Positions 1 through 9,890 of a DNA stretch of 64,000 nt are shown here, one piece after another; position 1 is the stretch's first letter; the number at the start of each line of letters is the position of its first letter. Source of the DNA: Arthrobacter psychrolactophilus (GTDB lineage Bacteria > Actinomycetota > Actinomycetes > Actinomycetales > Micrococcaceae); NCBI RefSeq assembly GCF_003219795.1, contig NZ_QJVC01000004.1:186001-250000 (forward strand), in the 5' to 3' direction. A program made the translations under genes and the position numbers. The notes beneath the pieces are model-generated. The model was not told where the DNA came from, searched no databases, and was given only the letters and a program-made list of their open reading frames with translations.

Positions 1-1
1 C

Positions 2-775
2 GAAGCCTGGTGGGCAAGCGAACTGGACTCCCACCCCAGCACCGATGTGAAGTATCTGGAACTCTTGCGAGCCTTCCACCGCTCCCTGTTCCTGCGCGGC
101 ATCACCGCCGATCTGGTCCATCCCAGCGCTAACCTTGACGGCTATGACCTGGTGATCGTCGCGACCCTGTACACCGTCACCGATGCCGCGGCCAGCAATA
201 TTGCGGCAGCGGCAGAACGCGGCGCCACAGTGCTCATCAGCTACTTCAGTGGCATTGTTGACGAGAACGATGCCGTTCGTTTGGGTGGTTACCCCGGAGC
301 CTTCCGTGACTTGCTGGGCGTCACCGTCGAGGAGTTCCACCCGCTTCCGGAGAACTCCACCGTCTCCCTCGATGCTGGCTGGTCCGGGCGGATTTGGAGC
401 GAGCATGTCCACCTGACAGGCGCCGAAGCCAAGGTGAGTTTCACGGAAGCACCCTTGACGGGAGTACCCGCCGTGACTCGACATGCTGTAGGAACCGGTG
501 CTGCCTGGTACCTGGCCACGTTCCCGGATGCCACGGGACTGGAATCACTGCTCGATTCCCTCATCGCAGAGTCCGGCGTCAGAGCACCCGCAATGGCCGC
601 AGCCGGGGTTGAGCTGTCCCGACGCAGTCATGCCGATGGACGCAGCTACCTCTTCGCCATCAACCACAACGTGACAGAGGCAGCCGTCAGTGCTCAGGGC
701 ACCGAGCTGATCAGCGGCACGCCGTTCAACGGAACCGTACCCGCCGGCGCCGTGGCGGTCATCGCCGAAGGCTAA
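2..775 (+). CDS. GH42 beta-galactosidase, C-terminal part (5' truncated by window edge)
   Basis: The reading frame is open from base 2, so the gene begins outside the window; about 257 residues remain. What is seen matches the non-catalytic end of a GH42 beta-galactosidase. First comes the alpha/beta trimerisation domain, with DGYDLVIVATLYTVTD and a following GATVLISYFSGIVDEND segment. It is followed by a short beta-sandwich domain ending near AGAVAVIAEG. The catalytic barrel is not in the window. GH42 enzymes release galactose (sometimes arabinose) from oligosaccharides in the cytoplasm. The gene converges on a sugar ABC importer operon and shares a terminator with it, which fits a local oligosaccharide-use island. 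The family is fairly sure; the substrate is not. Confidence 0.88.
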   Translation, partial: EAWWASELDSHPSTDVKYLELLRAFHRSLFLRGITADLVHPSANLDGYDLVIVATLYTVTDAAASNIAAAAERGATVLISYFSGIVDENDAVRLGGYPGAFRDLLGVTVEEFHPLPENSTVSLDAGWSGRIWSEHVHLTGAEAKVSFTEAPLTGVPAVTRHAVGTGAAWYLATFPDATGLESLLDSLIAESGVRAPAMAAAGVELSRRSHADGRSYLFAINHNVTEAAVSAQGTELISGTPFNGTVPAGAVAVIAEG

Positions 776-781
776 GAATGC

Positions 782-835
782 AAAAAGCTGGCTTCTGGTC
801 TGCAGGAATTCCTGCGGACCAGAAGCCAGCTTTTT
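782..835. terminator. Bidirectional intrinsic terminator
   Basis: A 19-bp perfect stem (782-800 with 817-835) encloses a further palindrome GCAGGAATTCCTGC at 802-815. The stem begins with five A and ends with five T, so it gives a U-tract on both strands. It lies between the convergent GH42 gene and the DUF624 gene. Confidence 0.92.
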
Positions 836-839
836 GGTG

Positions 840-1520
840 CTAATTTTTCGCTTGCAACGCCGATCGGCGGAAGCGAACGGAGACCACAGCCAAGGTCATG
901 GCACCGGGCGCAATGAAAATCAACGGCGGCAGCATCCACACAAAGCTCAGGCACATACCCAAGGCCGCCACCAGCAAGATCGAGCCGATCCAATCGCTGA
1001 GCACATCATGCCGAGCCTGGACCCACGCTGCACCCCACGCCAAAGGTGAGGCATCCGCAGTCGAACGTTCCGAAGAACTCAGCTGAGACAGCGCGTGGTG
1101 CCACAGGCCGGCCGTGCGCAGGAGCAAGACGGCAAGGGCGGCCGCCAAAAGCACCGTGGCGCCCAGGACAAACCTTCCGCCGGGGAGCTGCTCCGACGCG
1201 GCCAAGAGCAAGTTCACGGAGGATGCGACGCCCGCGCTGACCAGAACCAGCCCAAATTTCCAGCTACCCGGCAGGGCGGCCTTGAAATCGGCCCAGAGGG
1301 AGCCCACCGTGTCGGGCCGCCCCGAAATATGCCGCTCCATATGTGCCGCGCCAGCAGCATAAGCTGCCGGCGCGGTCACGAGGGGAAGCGCCAGAATGAA
1401 CAACAGCACGCCAAGGAGCAGCGTCTCGCTCAGCAAAGCAAATTTACTGACCTTAGGAGCTGCCGTAGCGGCACGCCGAGCGTTGAGCTCCTGGCGGCTT
1501 GTTCGACGGGCGGTAGCCAT
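840..1520 (-). CDS. DUF624 (YesL-like) membrane protein of a sugar-uptake operon
   Basis: A 226-residue integral membrane protein with a basic N-terminus and about four to five hydrophobic segments (roughly residues 28-58, 92-108, 118-138, 180-197 and 200-217). The N-terminal hydrophobic stretch with ALPLVTAPAAYAAG and the overall size fit the DUF624/YesL family. These proteins are typically encoded with carbohydrate ABC importers and have no settled biochemical role. It is the last gene of the operon, two bases after the permease stop, with the terminator immediately after its own stop. An accessory role in transporter assembly or sugar sensing is inference only. Confidence 0.75.
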   Translation of the reverse strand: MATARRTSRQELNARRAATAAPKVSKFALLSETLLLGVLLFILALPLVTAPAAYAAGAAHMERHISGRPDTVGSLWADFKAALPGSWKFGLVLVSAGVASSVNLLLAASEQLPGGRFVLGATVLLAAALAVLLLRTAGLWHHALSQLSSSERSTADASPLAWGAAWVQARHDVLSDWIGSILLVAALGMCLSFVWMLPPLIFIAPGAMTLAVVSVRFRRSALQAKN

Positions 1521-1522
1521 AA

Positions 1523-2434
1523 CTAACCCTTCAATCCCTGAGTGGAGACGCCTTCAACGATGTGGCGCTGGAAGATCAGGAAGAACAAGAGCACGGGAAG
1601 CAGGGCAAGAACCGACATTGCGATCATGGCACCGTAGTCCGAGCTTTGCGTCTGATCCACGAACAAGCGCAGCGCCAAGGGCAGCGGGTACTTATCCGGA
1701 GTGTTCAAGTAAAGCAGTGGACCCAGGAAGTCATTCCAGCTCCAGATGAAAGCGAAGATGGAGGCCGTGATGATGGAAGGCTTCATGAGCGGGAGCATAA
1801 TGCTGCAGAAGATACGGATATGACCAGCGCCATCGATCCGAGCGGCCTCATCGAGTTCCTTCGGCAGGTTGCGCATGAACTGAACCATGAGGAACACGAA
1901 GAACGCTTCCGCGCCCAGGAACTTGCCCAAGAGCAGCGGAACGTAGGTGTCTACGAGACCCACCTGCTGGAAGACAATGTACTGCGGAATGATGATGACG
2001 TGGAACGGTAGCAGCAGTGTCATGACCATCATGGTGAAGAAGAACTTCCGGCCCGGAAAGTTAATCCTCGTGAACGCATAGGCGGTCAACGTCGAGGAGA
2101 ACACGACACCAATAACGGAAGCAACCGCGAGGAAAAGCGAGTTGCCAAAGAATTGCAGCGTGCTGATGCCGCCAATTCCATCCATGGCCTTGATGAAGTT
2201 ATCAAAGCTGAAGTTCTCGGACCAGATGGCCGCGTTGCCAACAATTTCACTGCTGGGCTTGAACGACGAGGCGATCATCCATACGGCCGGGTAGAGCACG
2301 ACGGCGATCAGGATCAAAGACACACCATGGAATGCGAGCGTCTTCAGGCTCCGGCCCATGATGGTCCGGTTCCTAGGTTCTGGGAGCGTTGCGTTCCCAG
2401 ATACAGGTGCAGCTTTGACTGCTGTGATTGTCAT
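1523..2434 (-). CDS. Carbohydrate ABC transporter permease (MalG/UgpE type)
   Basis: A 303-residue inner-membrane permease with six predicted membrane helices. The cytoplasmic EAA loop is clear, EAARIDGAGHIRIFCSIMLP, which docks onto the ATPase subunit. The C-terminal end QRHIVEGVSTQGLKG is typical of MalG-like CUT1 permeases. The start ATG overlaps the stop of the upstream permease by four bases, so translation is probably coupled. The protein forms the heterodimeric channel with its neighbour and receives sugar from the binding protein encoded at 3402. No ATPase is encoded in the operon. Confidence 0.93.
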   Translation of the reverse strand: MTITAVKAAPVSGNATLPEPRNRTIMGRSLKTLAFHGVSLILIAVVLYPAVWMIASSFKPSSEIVGNAAIWSENFSFDNFIKAMDGIGGISTLQFFGNSLFLAVASVIGVVFSSTLTAYAFTRINFPGRKFFFTMMVMTLLLPFHVIIIPQYIVFQQVGLVDTYVPLLLGKFLGAEAFFVFLMVQFMRNLPKELDEAARIDGAGHIRIFCSIMLPLMKPSIITASIFAFIWSWNDFLGPLLYLNTPDKYPLPLALRLFVDQTQSSDYGAMIAMSVLALLPVLLFFLIFQRHIVEGVSTQGLKG

Positions 2435-3384
2435 TTTTCATCCCCGCTGTAGTGAACCCATTTATCGGAGGTCTTGAAGAAGATCAGCGTAATGATGCCG
2501 ATCACGATGAGGAGCAGCCAGGCCATAGCCGATGCGTAGCCCATCCGGAAGTCGCCGAAACCGCGCAGGTACAGGTACAGCGTGTAGAACATGGTGGATC
2601 CGGCAGGACCACCGGTGCCACCAGAGATGATGAATGCCGAGGCGAATACCTGGAAGGCGTTAATCGTTTCCATCAACAAATTAAAGAAGATGACCGGGGA
2701 CAGCATGGGCCAGGTGATGCTGGCGAACTTCCGGCCCCAACCGGCGCCGTCCATTTCTGCCGCTTCGTAGAGTTCAGCCGGGACCTGCTTGAGGCCAGCC
2801 AGGAAGATGATCATGGGTGCGCCGAACTGCCACACCGTCAGGAGGATCATCATGGGCATGGTCATGTTCGGGTTTCCTACCCAGCCGCCAAGCCCAATCC
2901 CAAAGAAGCTCAGGAACTGATCAACGGGGCCAGCATCGCCAAACATCGCCTTCCACACGATGGCGATGGAAACGCTGGCACCAATGAGTGAGGGAACATA
3001 GAACGCCGAGCGGTAAAAGCCTTGGCCGCGACGCTTGCTGTTGAGCAGCATGGCAATCGCCAGTGCTGCCAGAAGCTTCGTGGGGGTACCAAAGACAACG
3101 TACGTCAGGGTCACCTTGACGGACTGAATAAAACGCTCATCCGAGAGGAGGTTTACATAGTTATCAACACCGATCCACTTGGGTGCTTCAAACAGGTTGT
3201 AATTGGTGAACGAGAGGTACAGCGAGGCGATCATGGGACCGGCCGTCAGGACAAAGAATCCCAACAACCAGGGCAAGAGGAAAGCGTATCCGGCGCGGGA
3301 CTCAGCCCTCCGCAGCTTCAACTTCTCGTTGCGCTGCGGAGGGGCCGACTTCGCCCGCCGTGTCGGGGCTTGGGTATGCGTCAA
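2431..3384 (-). CDS. Carbohydrate ABC transporter permease (MalF/UgpA type)
   Basis: A 317-residue CUT1-family permease. A basic N-terminal tail (about 30 residues) leads into a first helix near AFLLPWLLGFFVLTAG, followed by five more helices. The EAA motif is seen as EAAEMDGAGWGRKFASITWP. It partners the MalG-type permease downstream, which it overlaps by four bases, and lies 17 bases after the binding-protein gene. The sugar is unknown; neighbouring GH42 and GH43 genes suggest a galactose-, arabinose- or xylose-containing oligosaccharide. Confidence 0.93.
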   Translation of the reverse strand: MTHTQAPTRRAKSAPPQRNEKLKLRRAESRAGYAFLLPWLLGFFVLTAGPMIASLYLSFTNYNLFEAPKWIGVDNYVNLLSDERFIQSVKVTLTYVVFGTPTKLLAALAIAMLLNSKRRGQGFYRSAFYVPSLIGASVSIAIVWKAMFGDAGPVDQFLSFFGIGLGGWVGNPNMTMPMMILLTVWQFGAPMIIFLAGLKQVPAELYEAAEMDGAGWGRKFASITWPMLSPVIFFNLLMETINAFQVFASAFIISGGTGGPAGSTMFYTLYLYLRGFGDFRMGYASAMAWLLLIVIGIITLIFFKTSDKWVHYSGDEK

Positions 3385-3401
3385 GGCTTTACTTTCGTCT
3401 A

Positions 3402-4688
3402 CTACGCGTTTTGCTTAATAACGTCTTCAGCAGAGGTGAACCACTGGTCAACGGCTTGATCCACGGTGACCTTTCCATAGTTCAGCTCTTCCTGAATACG
3501 CAGGAATTCAGTTTCAAGCGTTCCGAAGCCAACGATGGGCGGTTCGGGAGCGTCGCTGAGGTACTTCGAAATGGAGTCCTCGTAGGCCACAACCTGGGCG
3601 TCAACGCCGTCGAACGTGGTGCCATCGCGCTGCGTCTTCGATGCCGGAACACCGCGGGAGGTCTTGAAGATTTCGCCAACTTCGGGTGCGTTGACCATGA
3701 AGTCGATGAACTTTGCGGCAGCGTCTGCGTTCTTGGTCTTGGCGCTAGCCACCATGAGCATAGAGGGCTTGAGGAACAAGCCGAGGTTGTCGGGGTCGTC
3801 CGAGGGAACAGGGACCATCTTCAATTCGCTGGCACCGGAGTCGGCCAGGTAGCCGGCCATGAAGTTATCCCAGGTGGCTTCGGAAACGGTCTTGTTGGAA
3901 CCGAAGGGCGACTTCGGCAGCAACTGGGTGACCTTGTCGGAGGAAATGATTGCCGGGGTGCCACGCAGGTCTGCGGCGAGGTTCCACCACTTGCGCAGAT
4001 CGTCCTTGGTAAAGCCAAGCTTGCCGTCAGAAGTAAACGCCTCGATCTTGTTCTGGCGCAGCCAGATGTTGAACTGCCACCAGATGCCGGTGAAGTCGGT
4101 GGAGCCGTTGTACTTTCCGGCACCCTTCTCGCCTGCTTCGGTGAGGAACTTCTTGTATTCGGCGTACGTCCATGTGCCAGTCGGCTCGGCAACACCAATT
4201 TCCTTCAGCTTCGCCGGGTCATAGTAAATGGCAAAGGCATTCGTGCTGGTGGGGACACCGTACTGCTTGTCATTGACGCGACCCGAGGGCAGCAGGGTCT
4301 TGTCAAACGTTGAGAGGTCAACACCGACGTCACTGAGGTCCAGCAGCTGGTTGCGCTTGGCGTAGTCGCGGAGGTAAGACAGATCCCACTGCATAACATC
4401 CGGCAGGCCGCCGCCGGCAGCTTCCGTTGCACGCTTCTGCCAGTAGCCAGCCCAGTCGGTGAAGGTTCCAACGACCTTGATCGTGGGGTTCTTCTCGTTG
4501 AACAGGGCAATGGCCTTGTTGGTACGCTCGGCGCGGTCATCGTTGCCCCACCAGGTGTAGTTCAGCACGGTCGGGTTCTCAACGGTTCCGCCTCCGGCAG
4601 AACCTCCGGACTTGCCGCATGCCGATAGCATTGCCGCAGCAGCCACGCCCGTGGCGATGCTGGTGATGAAATTCCTTCTGCTGATCAT
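3402..4688 (-). CDS. Extracellular sugar-binding lipoprotein of ABC importer (family 1)
   Basis: A 428-residue solute-binding lipoprotein. I start it at the ATG whose complement ends at 4688, because GAGGGAG lies five bases upstream; an in-frame ATG six codons earlier lacks this. The N-terminus has a twin-arginine motif SRRNFIT, a hydrophobic stretch, and a lipobox LSAC. It is thus probably exported by Tat and then lipid-anchored. The mature part resembles family 1 binding proteins (VLNYTWWGNDDRAE near the start, FIDFMVNAPEVGEIF near the end). It is the first gene of an operon with two permeases and the DUF624 gene. A LacI-type operator-like site lies about 110 bases upstream. Confidence 0.92.
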   Translation of the reverse strand: MISRRNFITSIATGVAAAAMLSACGKSGGSAGGGTVENPTVLNYTWWGNDDRAERTNKAIALFNEKNPTIKVVGTFTDWAGYWQKRATEAAGGGLPDVMQWDLSYLRDYAKRNQLLDLSDVGVDLSTFDKTLLPSGRVNDKQYGVPTSTNAFAIYYDPAKLKEIGVAEPTGTWTYAEYKKFLTEAGEKGAGKYNGSTDFTGIWWQFNIWLRQNKIEAFTSDGKLGFTKDDLRKWWNLAADLRGTPAIISSDKVTQLLPKSPFGSNKTVSEATWDNFMAGYLADSGASELKMVPVPSDDPDNLGLFLKPSMLMVASAKTKNADAAAKFIDFMVNAPEVGEIFKTSRGVPASKTQRDGTTFDGVDAQVVAYEDSISKYLSDAPEPPIVGFGTLETEFLRIQEELNYGKVTVDQAVDQWFTSAEDVIKQNA

Positions 4689-5078
4689 TGGAGCTCCCTC
4701 GCTCATTAGATTCCGGCGGCACCCTTATGACACCGCAAATTCAGATTTTCGAGGTGCTCTTCCACACGTACCAACGTGACGCCAATTACACCTTCTGAAA
4801 CGTTACAATAATGCTGTTTTAGCTTCTTGGCAAGCGCATTCCCATCAAGGAGGTCACAAATTTGCGCTTATGTGATTGCTTAAGTTTTTTCTTCGACTTC
4901 GCCTACATCCAGACGTTTCCGGCCAATCGCGTCCGCTCCTCGGCAGTCATGGCCAAGAGTGAGCCATGACGAGCACCTCGTGACAATACAGCTTCTGGTA
5001 CATGATGCCATCTGAGCTGTTCGCCGTCGGACTCTTCTTCACCCAAGAAATAAGCGAGCAAGAAGCCGCCCGCGGAAC
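4689..5078. other. Intergenic region upstream of the sugar-importer operon
   Basis: This 390-base gap separates the binding-protein gene from the GH43 gene; both are read on the minus strand. It should hold the importer promoter. I see an A/T-richer stretch near 4780-4890 and one operator-like palindrome, listed separately. No convincing small gene is present. Confidence 0.5.
4796..4807. promoter_or_regulatory. LacI-family operator-like palindrome
   Basis: TGAAACGTTACA is palindromic at every position except the third and tenth, with the central ACGT typical of LacI/GalR operators in actinobacteria. It lies about 110 bases upstream of the importer start codon. No LacI-family gene lies within the window, so the regulator would be outside it. 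The call rests on the pattern alone. Confidence 0.45.
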
Positions 5079-6026
5079 TCATTTTGCCTCGACAACCGGC
5101 AACGGCAGACGCCACGGCTCCCGCGATGGCACGATCGGTTCCAGCATCCCGTCCGATCCGTGCCGCAGTTGCTCAAAGCGGAGCTCCCGGTGATATCCAT
5201 TCCCGTCGGGGATGGCGAAACGATGGTAGGCCAGCACCCAGTCGTCAGTGCCAGGAATAGCACTGACCGAGTGGTGCCCCGTCGCAAGGATGCCGCGAGC
5301 CACATCCTTGCGCAACAAAACGCCCTGATAGTCCCACGGACCCAGCGGCCCCGATCCCCTGGAATAATGCAACTGATAGTCCTCGCTACGGGTGTCGTCG
5401 ACGGACCAAGACAGGTAGTAATCTCTCCCGCGGCGATGGACCCAGACAGCCTCGCGGAACTGCTCGGGCACGTAAGAGACCACGTCCTCACGTGCGAAGG
5501 AGATCATGTCGGGCGCCAACCGCACCCCGTGCGCGACTCCGTTGCCCCAGAACAGATAGGCAGTCCCATCCTCGTCGACAAAGGTTGAGGGATCGATGGC
5601 AACGCCCTCAAAGTCCCCTTCGGCAATGAGTGGCTGCCCCGAGTCGCGATAGGGCCCCAGTGCCTCGTCTGCCACGGCGACGCCGATACTCCCCCGGTTC
5701 GCGGTGAAGTACAGATAGTGCTTGCCGTTAGCCTGCGCATACCCTGGCGCCCACGCATACCCTGTAGCCCACGCAGACGATCTCACGTCAAAGACCTCGC
5801 CGTGATCCTGCCAGTCGACCAAATCGGCGGAGGTGAACGCACGGAAGGCGGTCGCCCCCCATTCCGGAGAGCCGTCGCTCGTGGCAAAGAGCAGGTAGCG
5901 GCCATCTACCACCGCAAGGTTCGGGTCTGCGAAGTATCCCGGAATGGGCGAGCGCGTCTCGCCCCGCAAGCCCTTCTGCGCCGATGCGGCTTGGTTGAGA
6001 TCATCAGCGATCCGAGGCGAGGGCAT
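5079..6026 (-). CDS. GH43 family glycosidase (arabinosidase/xylosidase type)
   Basis: A 315-residue five-bladed beta-propeller glycosidase without a signal peptide, so probably cytoplasmic. GH43 features are visible: the general base Asp34 in YFADPN, the pKa-modulating Asp145 in AIDPSTFVDEDG, the catalytic acid Glu192 in QFREAVW, and the late TGHHSV motif. GH43 enzymes cleave alpha-L-arabinofuranosyl or beta-xylosyl linkages with inversion. The ATG is preceded by AAGGAG about nine bases upstream. It is transcribed towards the importer operon but separated from it by 390 bases, so it may be its own unit. Which sugar it attacks cannot be read from the sequence. Confidence 0.87.
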   Translation of the reverse strand: MPSPRIADDLNQAASAQKGLRGETRSPIPGYFADPNLAVVDGRYLLFATSDGSPEWGATAFRAFTSADLVDWQDHGEVFDVRSSAWATGYAWAPGYAQANGKHYLYFTANRGSIGVAVADEALGPYRDSGQPLIAEGDFEGVAIDPSTFVDEDGTAYLFWGNGVAHGVRLAPDMISFAREDVVSYVPEQFREAVWVHRRGRDYYLSWSVDDTRSEDYQLHYSRGSGPLGPWDYQGVLLRKDVARGILATGHHSVSAIPGTDDWVLAYHRFAIPDGNGYHRELRFEQLRHGSDGMLEPIVPSREPWRLPLPVVEAK

Positions 6027-6202
6027 GATGCGTTGCTCCTTAGGCGGGAAAAGAGGGCTCTAGACGGGCTTTGCCACCAGAGACGAGGTGCACAGGCGCT
6101 CCATGCAGGAGTGCGCATGACCCAGTCTGCGTGGCGGCAGATTGCCTGTCAAGAATATTTTGAATCCTTTCATTTTATGAACCGTGGCGGTAATGGTTAA
6201 AC

Positions 6203-6264
6203 AAAAAACCCGCAGGGACGGCGTGCAGCACCTTGATGGTGATGCACGCCGCCCACTGCGGGCT
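6203..6264 (-). terminator. Intrinsic terminator after gdhA
   Basis: Outer stem 6209-6215 with 6256-6262 and inner stem CGGCGTGCA (6219-6227) with 6243-6251. Read on the minus strand it ends in a run of six T. It lies about 20 bases beyond the gdhA stop. Confidence 0.88.
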
Positions 6265-6281
6265 TATGGAAACTGCGGAGC

Positions 6282-7670
<1,389 letters not shown>

Positions 7671-7733
7671 TCACCGCCAATATTCCATTCATGTAACCGC
7701 TCGCCTAATTATTCTCAGGACTCGAAACGACAT

Positions 7734-7745
7734 GCATGATCATGC
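7734..7745. promoter_or_regulatory. 12-bp perfect palindrome upstream of gdhA
   Basis: GCATGATCATGC is a perfect dyad about 115 bases upstream of the gdhA start, in the A/T-rich gap before it. It could be an operator, but a chance palindrome of this size cannot be excluded. Confidence 0.25.
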
Positions 7746-7785
7746 TGAAATAGCCCGATCAATTTATATCTTTTACTCTTGTCGC

Positions 7786-8487
7786 CTAGTTTTTCCGGCG
7801 CTTAAAGGTTGGCAGCGTCGGGAGGTTGGCCAGCAGATCTGCCGCCTTATTGGCGGCCCGCCCCACACTCCGACTCAAGGGACTCTGAGCACCGTTGTCG
7901 CTATCATTCGAATGCACAACAACTGCCCCTGGTCGTGCAGCAACATGCACAGGAACGCTAGGTGCGGCTTTGGCGGCAGGGGCCACGACGGTGGGCGTAG
8001 TTTTCACGGGATGCGCCGCAACCGTTGTGGGCATCGCGCTTCCTACCGGAGCTGCAGTTTTGATGGTCGCAACGGGCTCCGGGGTACGGACCTTAACGGC
8101 TGGACGCACGGGCTGAGCCGCCTCCGTAACCGGGGTAACCACAACGGTCAAGGCAGACTTCTCTTCAGCTTCGGCCGGCTTGACGGCAGGTGCCGAGGTC
8201 TTCTTTACCGCAGCCGGAGCGAGCGTCCCGGCTCCCAGAGAATCCAGCCAGGAGGAAACCAGGGCGAGAGGCTCAGTATTGATGCCGTAAAAACGCTTCT
8301 GCCCTTGGGCGCGCATGGTCACGACTCCTGCCTCACGCAGAACTCGTAGATGCTTGGACACTGTCGGCTGCGAAACTCCCAGTTCATCGACCAGTTGACC
8401 TACCGCTTTGCTCTCTTGGGCTAGTGCTTCCAAGATGTCCCGCCGGGTGCTTTCGGCAATTACCGCAAAGACTTTTTCTGCAACCAT
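7786..8487 (-). CDS. ArsR-like winged-helix regulator with long Ala/Pro/Val-rich tail
   Basis: A 233-residue protein in two unlike halves. Residues 1-75 are a winged-helix ArsR domain: STRRDILEAL, then the recognition region VSQPTVSKHLRVLREAG and a wing GQKRFYGI. No metal-binding Cys pair such as ELCVCDL is present, so metal sensing is unlikely. Residues 90-205 are low complexity, rich in Ala, Pro, Val, Thr and Lys and probably disordered. The last 30 residues are basic (NLPTLPTFKRRKN end). It lies between acuC and gdhA, all on the minus strand, with gaps too long for tight coupling. The target genes are unknown. Confidence 0.8.
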   Translation of the reverse strand: MVAEKVFAVIAESTRRDILEALAQESKAVGQLVDELGVSQPTVSKHLRVLREAGVVTMRAQGQKRFYGINTEPLALVSSWLDSLGAGTLAPAAVKKTSAPAVKPAEAEEKSALTVVVTPVTEAAQPVRPAVKVRTPEPVATIKTAAPVGSAMPTTVAAHPVKTTPTVVAPAAKAAPSVPVHVAARPGAVVVHSNDSDNGAQSPLSRSVGRAANKAADLLANLPTLPTFKRRKN

Positions 8488-8596
8488 TCCACTACCCTAG
8501 CGACATATGCCGTTGTGAGCATCTTGAGGGGGCCAAAAATTGCCAATATCATGCTTTCCGAGCACTCTCGGAGCCCAAAAGCGCCTTCTCAGGCGA

Positions 8597-9808
8597 CTAA
8601 TCGAACCAGGGATCGAGCCCGTAGAGCGGAAATACGGATTTTCGCGTCGCCATAACCGTCCGATCCAAGGCATCCGACGGGTTGTACCCCACCTCCCACG
8701 AGCGCCACCAGGTATCGGCGTCCTCGCCCATGAACAGCGGCGCCGCCTTGCCGTACTTCTCCATCACATGCGTTCGCCAGGTTTCCGGAACGGCCGTCCG
8801 CAGCGGCACCGGCTTTCCAGCCACGATCGCCATGAGATGACTCCACACCCGCGGCACCACGCTCACCACGTTGTATCCACCACCACCGGTCGCGATCCAT
8901 CGCCCACCGCACACCTTCTCGGCCAGCGCCGCGATACTCAAGGCCGCCTCGCGTTGCCCATCCACCGACGTGTTCAGATGCGTCAAGTCATCGTGGCGGT
9001 GGGAGTCGCAGCCATGTTGGCTGACAATCACCTCCGGCCCGAAGGCCTCAACCAGTTGAGGTACGACGGCGTGAAAGGCTCGGAGCCAACCGGCGTCTGA
9101 GGTGCCGGCTGGGATCGCAACGTTCACCGCGGTGCCCTCTGCTGTTGGCCCTCCAATGTCATTGGAGAATCCAGTCCCGGGAAACAACGTCACACCGGAT
9201 TCGTGAAGCGAGATCGTCAGGACCCGCGGGTCATCCCAAAAGATCCGCTCGGTTCCATCACCATGGTGAGCGTCAATATCGATGTACGCCACCTTGGACA
9301 CACCCGCATCAAGGAGTTTCATGATGGCCAGAGCGCTGTCGTTATAAATACAGAACCCGCTGGCCTTGTCGGCAAAGGCGTGGTGCATGCCGCCGCCAAA
9401 GTTGACGGCGCGAAGCGCAGATCCGGTAATAATCGTCTCTGCGGCAAGTAGCGATCCGGCACCGAGCCGGGCACTGGCCTCATGCATTCCGCCAAAGGCC
9501 GGATCGTCCTCGGTGCCGAGGCCACGGGCAGGATCGGAACGTGTGGGGTCCTCCCCCACGTAGCGCACTGCGGCGATGTAGTCGCGCGTATGTACGGTGG
9601 CCAGTTCGTCATCGGAGGCGATGTACGACTCCATCATGGTGACCTGGGGGAGATCAAAAATCCCCAGCTCGCGAGCCAGCGATGCCGTAAGTTCCAGACG
9701 CATTGGCGACATGGGGTGTTCGGGGCCAAAATTGTACGCAGACATAGCCGCATCGCAGACTATGCTTGTCGGGACGGCCGCCGGCCCGGTGCTGACAAAG
9801 GATGACAT
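8597..9808 (-). CDS. acuC: AcuC-like deacetylase (histone deacetylase family)
   Basis: A 403-residue class I HDAC-fold enzyme. The zinc and charge-relay motifs are visible: NFGGGMHHAF with the His pair, YIDIDAHHGDGTERIFW, SLHESG, and the late tyrosine loop TGGGGYN. In Bacillus subtilis AcuC deacetylates acetyl-CoA synthetase and so reactivates it; an acs gene lies at 41019 in this window. The substrate here is therefore inferred by analogy. The ATG at 9806-9808 is preceded directly by GAGGG, with no usual spacing, so the start is less sure than the family. It diverges from trkH. Confidence 0.9.
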   Translation of the reverse strand: MSSFVSTGPAAVPTSIVCDAAMSAYNFGPEHPMSPMRLELTASLARELGIFDLPQVTMMESYIASDDELATVHTRDYIAAVRYVGEDPTRSDPARGLGTEDDPAFGGMHEASARLGAGSLLAAETIITGSALRAVNFGGGMHHAFADKASGFCIYNDSALAIMKLLDAGVSKVAYIDIDAHHGDGTERIFWDDPRVLTISLHESGVTLFPGTGFSNDIGGPTAEGTAVNVAIPAGTSDAGWLRAFHAVVPQLVEAFGPEVIVSQHGCDSHRHDDLTHLNTSVDGQREAALSIAALAEKVCGGRWIATGGGGYNVVSVVPRVWSHLMAIVAGKPVPLRTAVPETWRTHVMEKYGKAAPLFMGEDADTWWRSWEVGYNPSDALDRTVMATRKSVFPLYGLDPWFD

Positions 9809-9890
9809 CCCTCACAGGCTATCGAAGTCGGGCCGAAAATGCCGTATCCGCGGCCTTATAACAGTTCATGGCAGGGGAGGCAGCACAGCG

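Noticed and set aside
3360-4313. Open frame of 317 codons opposite the first binding-protein gene
   Set aside because: Mirror frame of a clear lipoprotein gene; no similarity to a known family.
9597-9890. Upstream extension of trkH by 98 codons
   Set aside because: It would overlap the 5' part of acuC on the opposite strand, and the added residues are not TrkH-like; the TTG with GGGGAGG is preferred.
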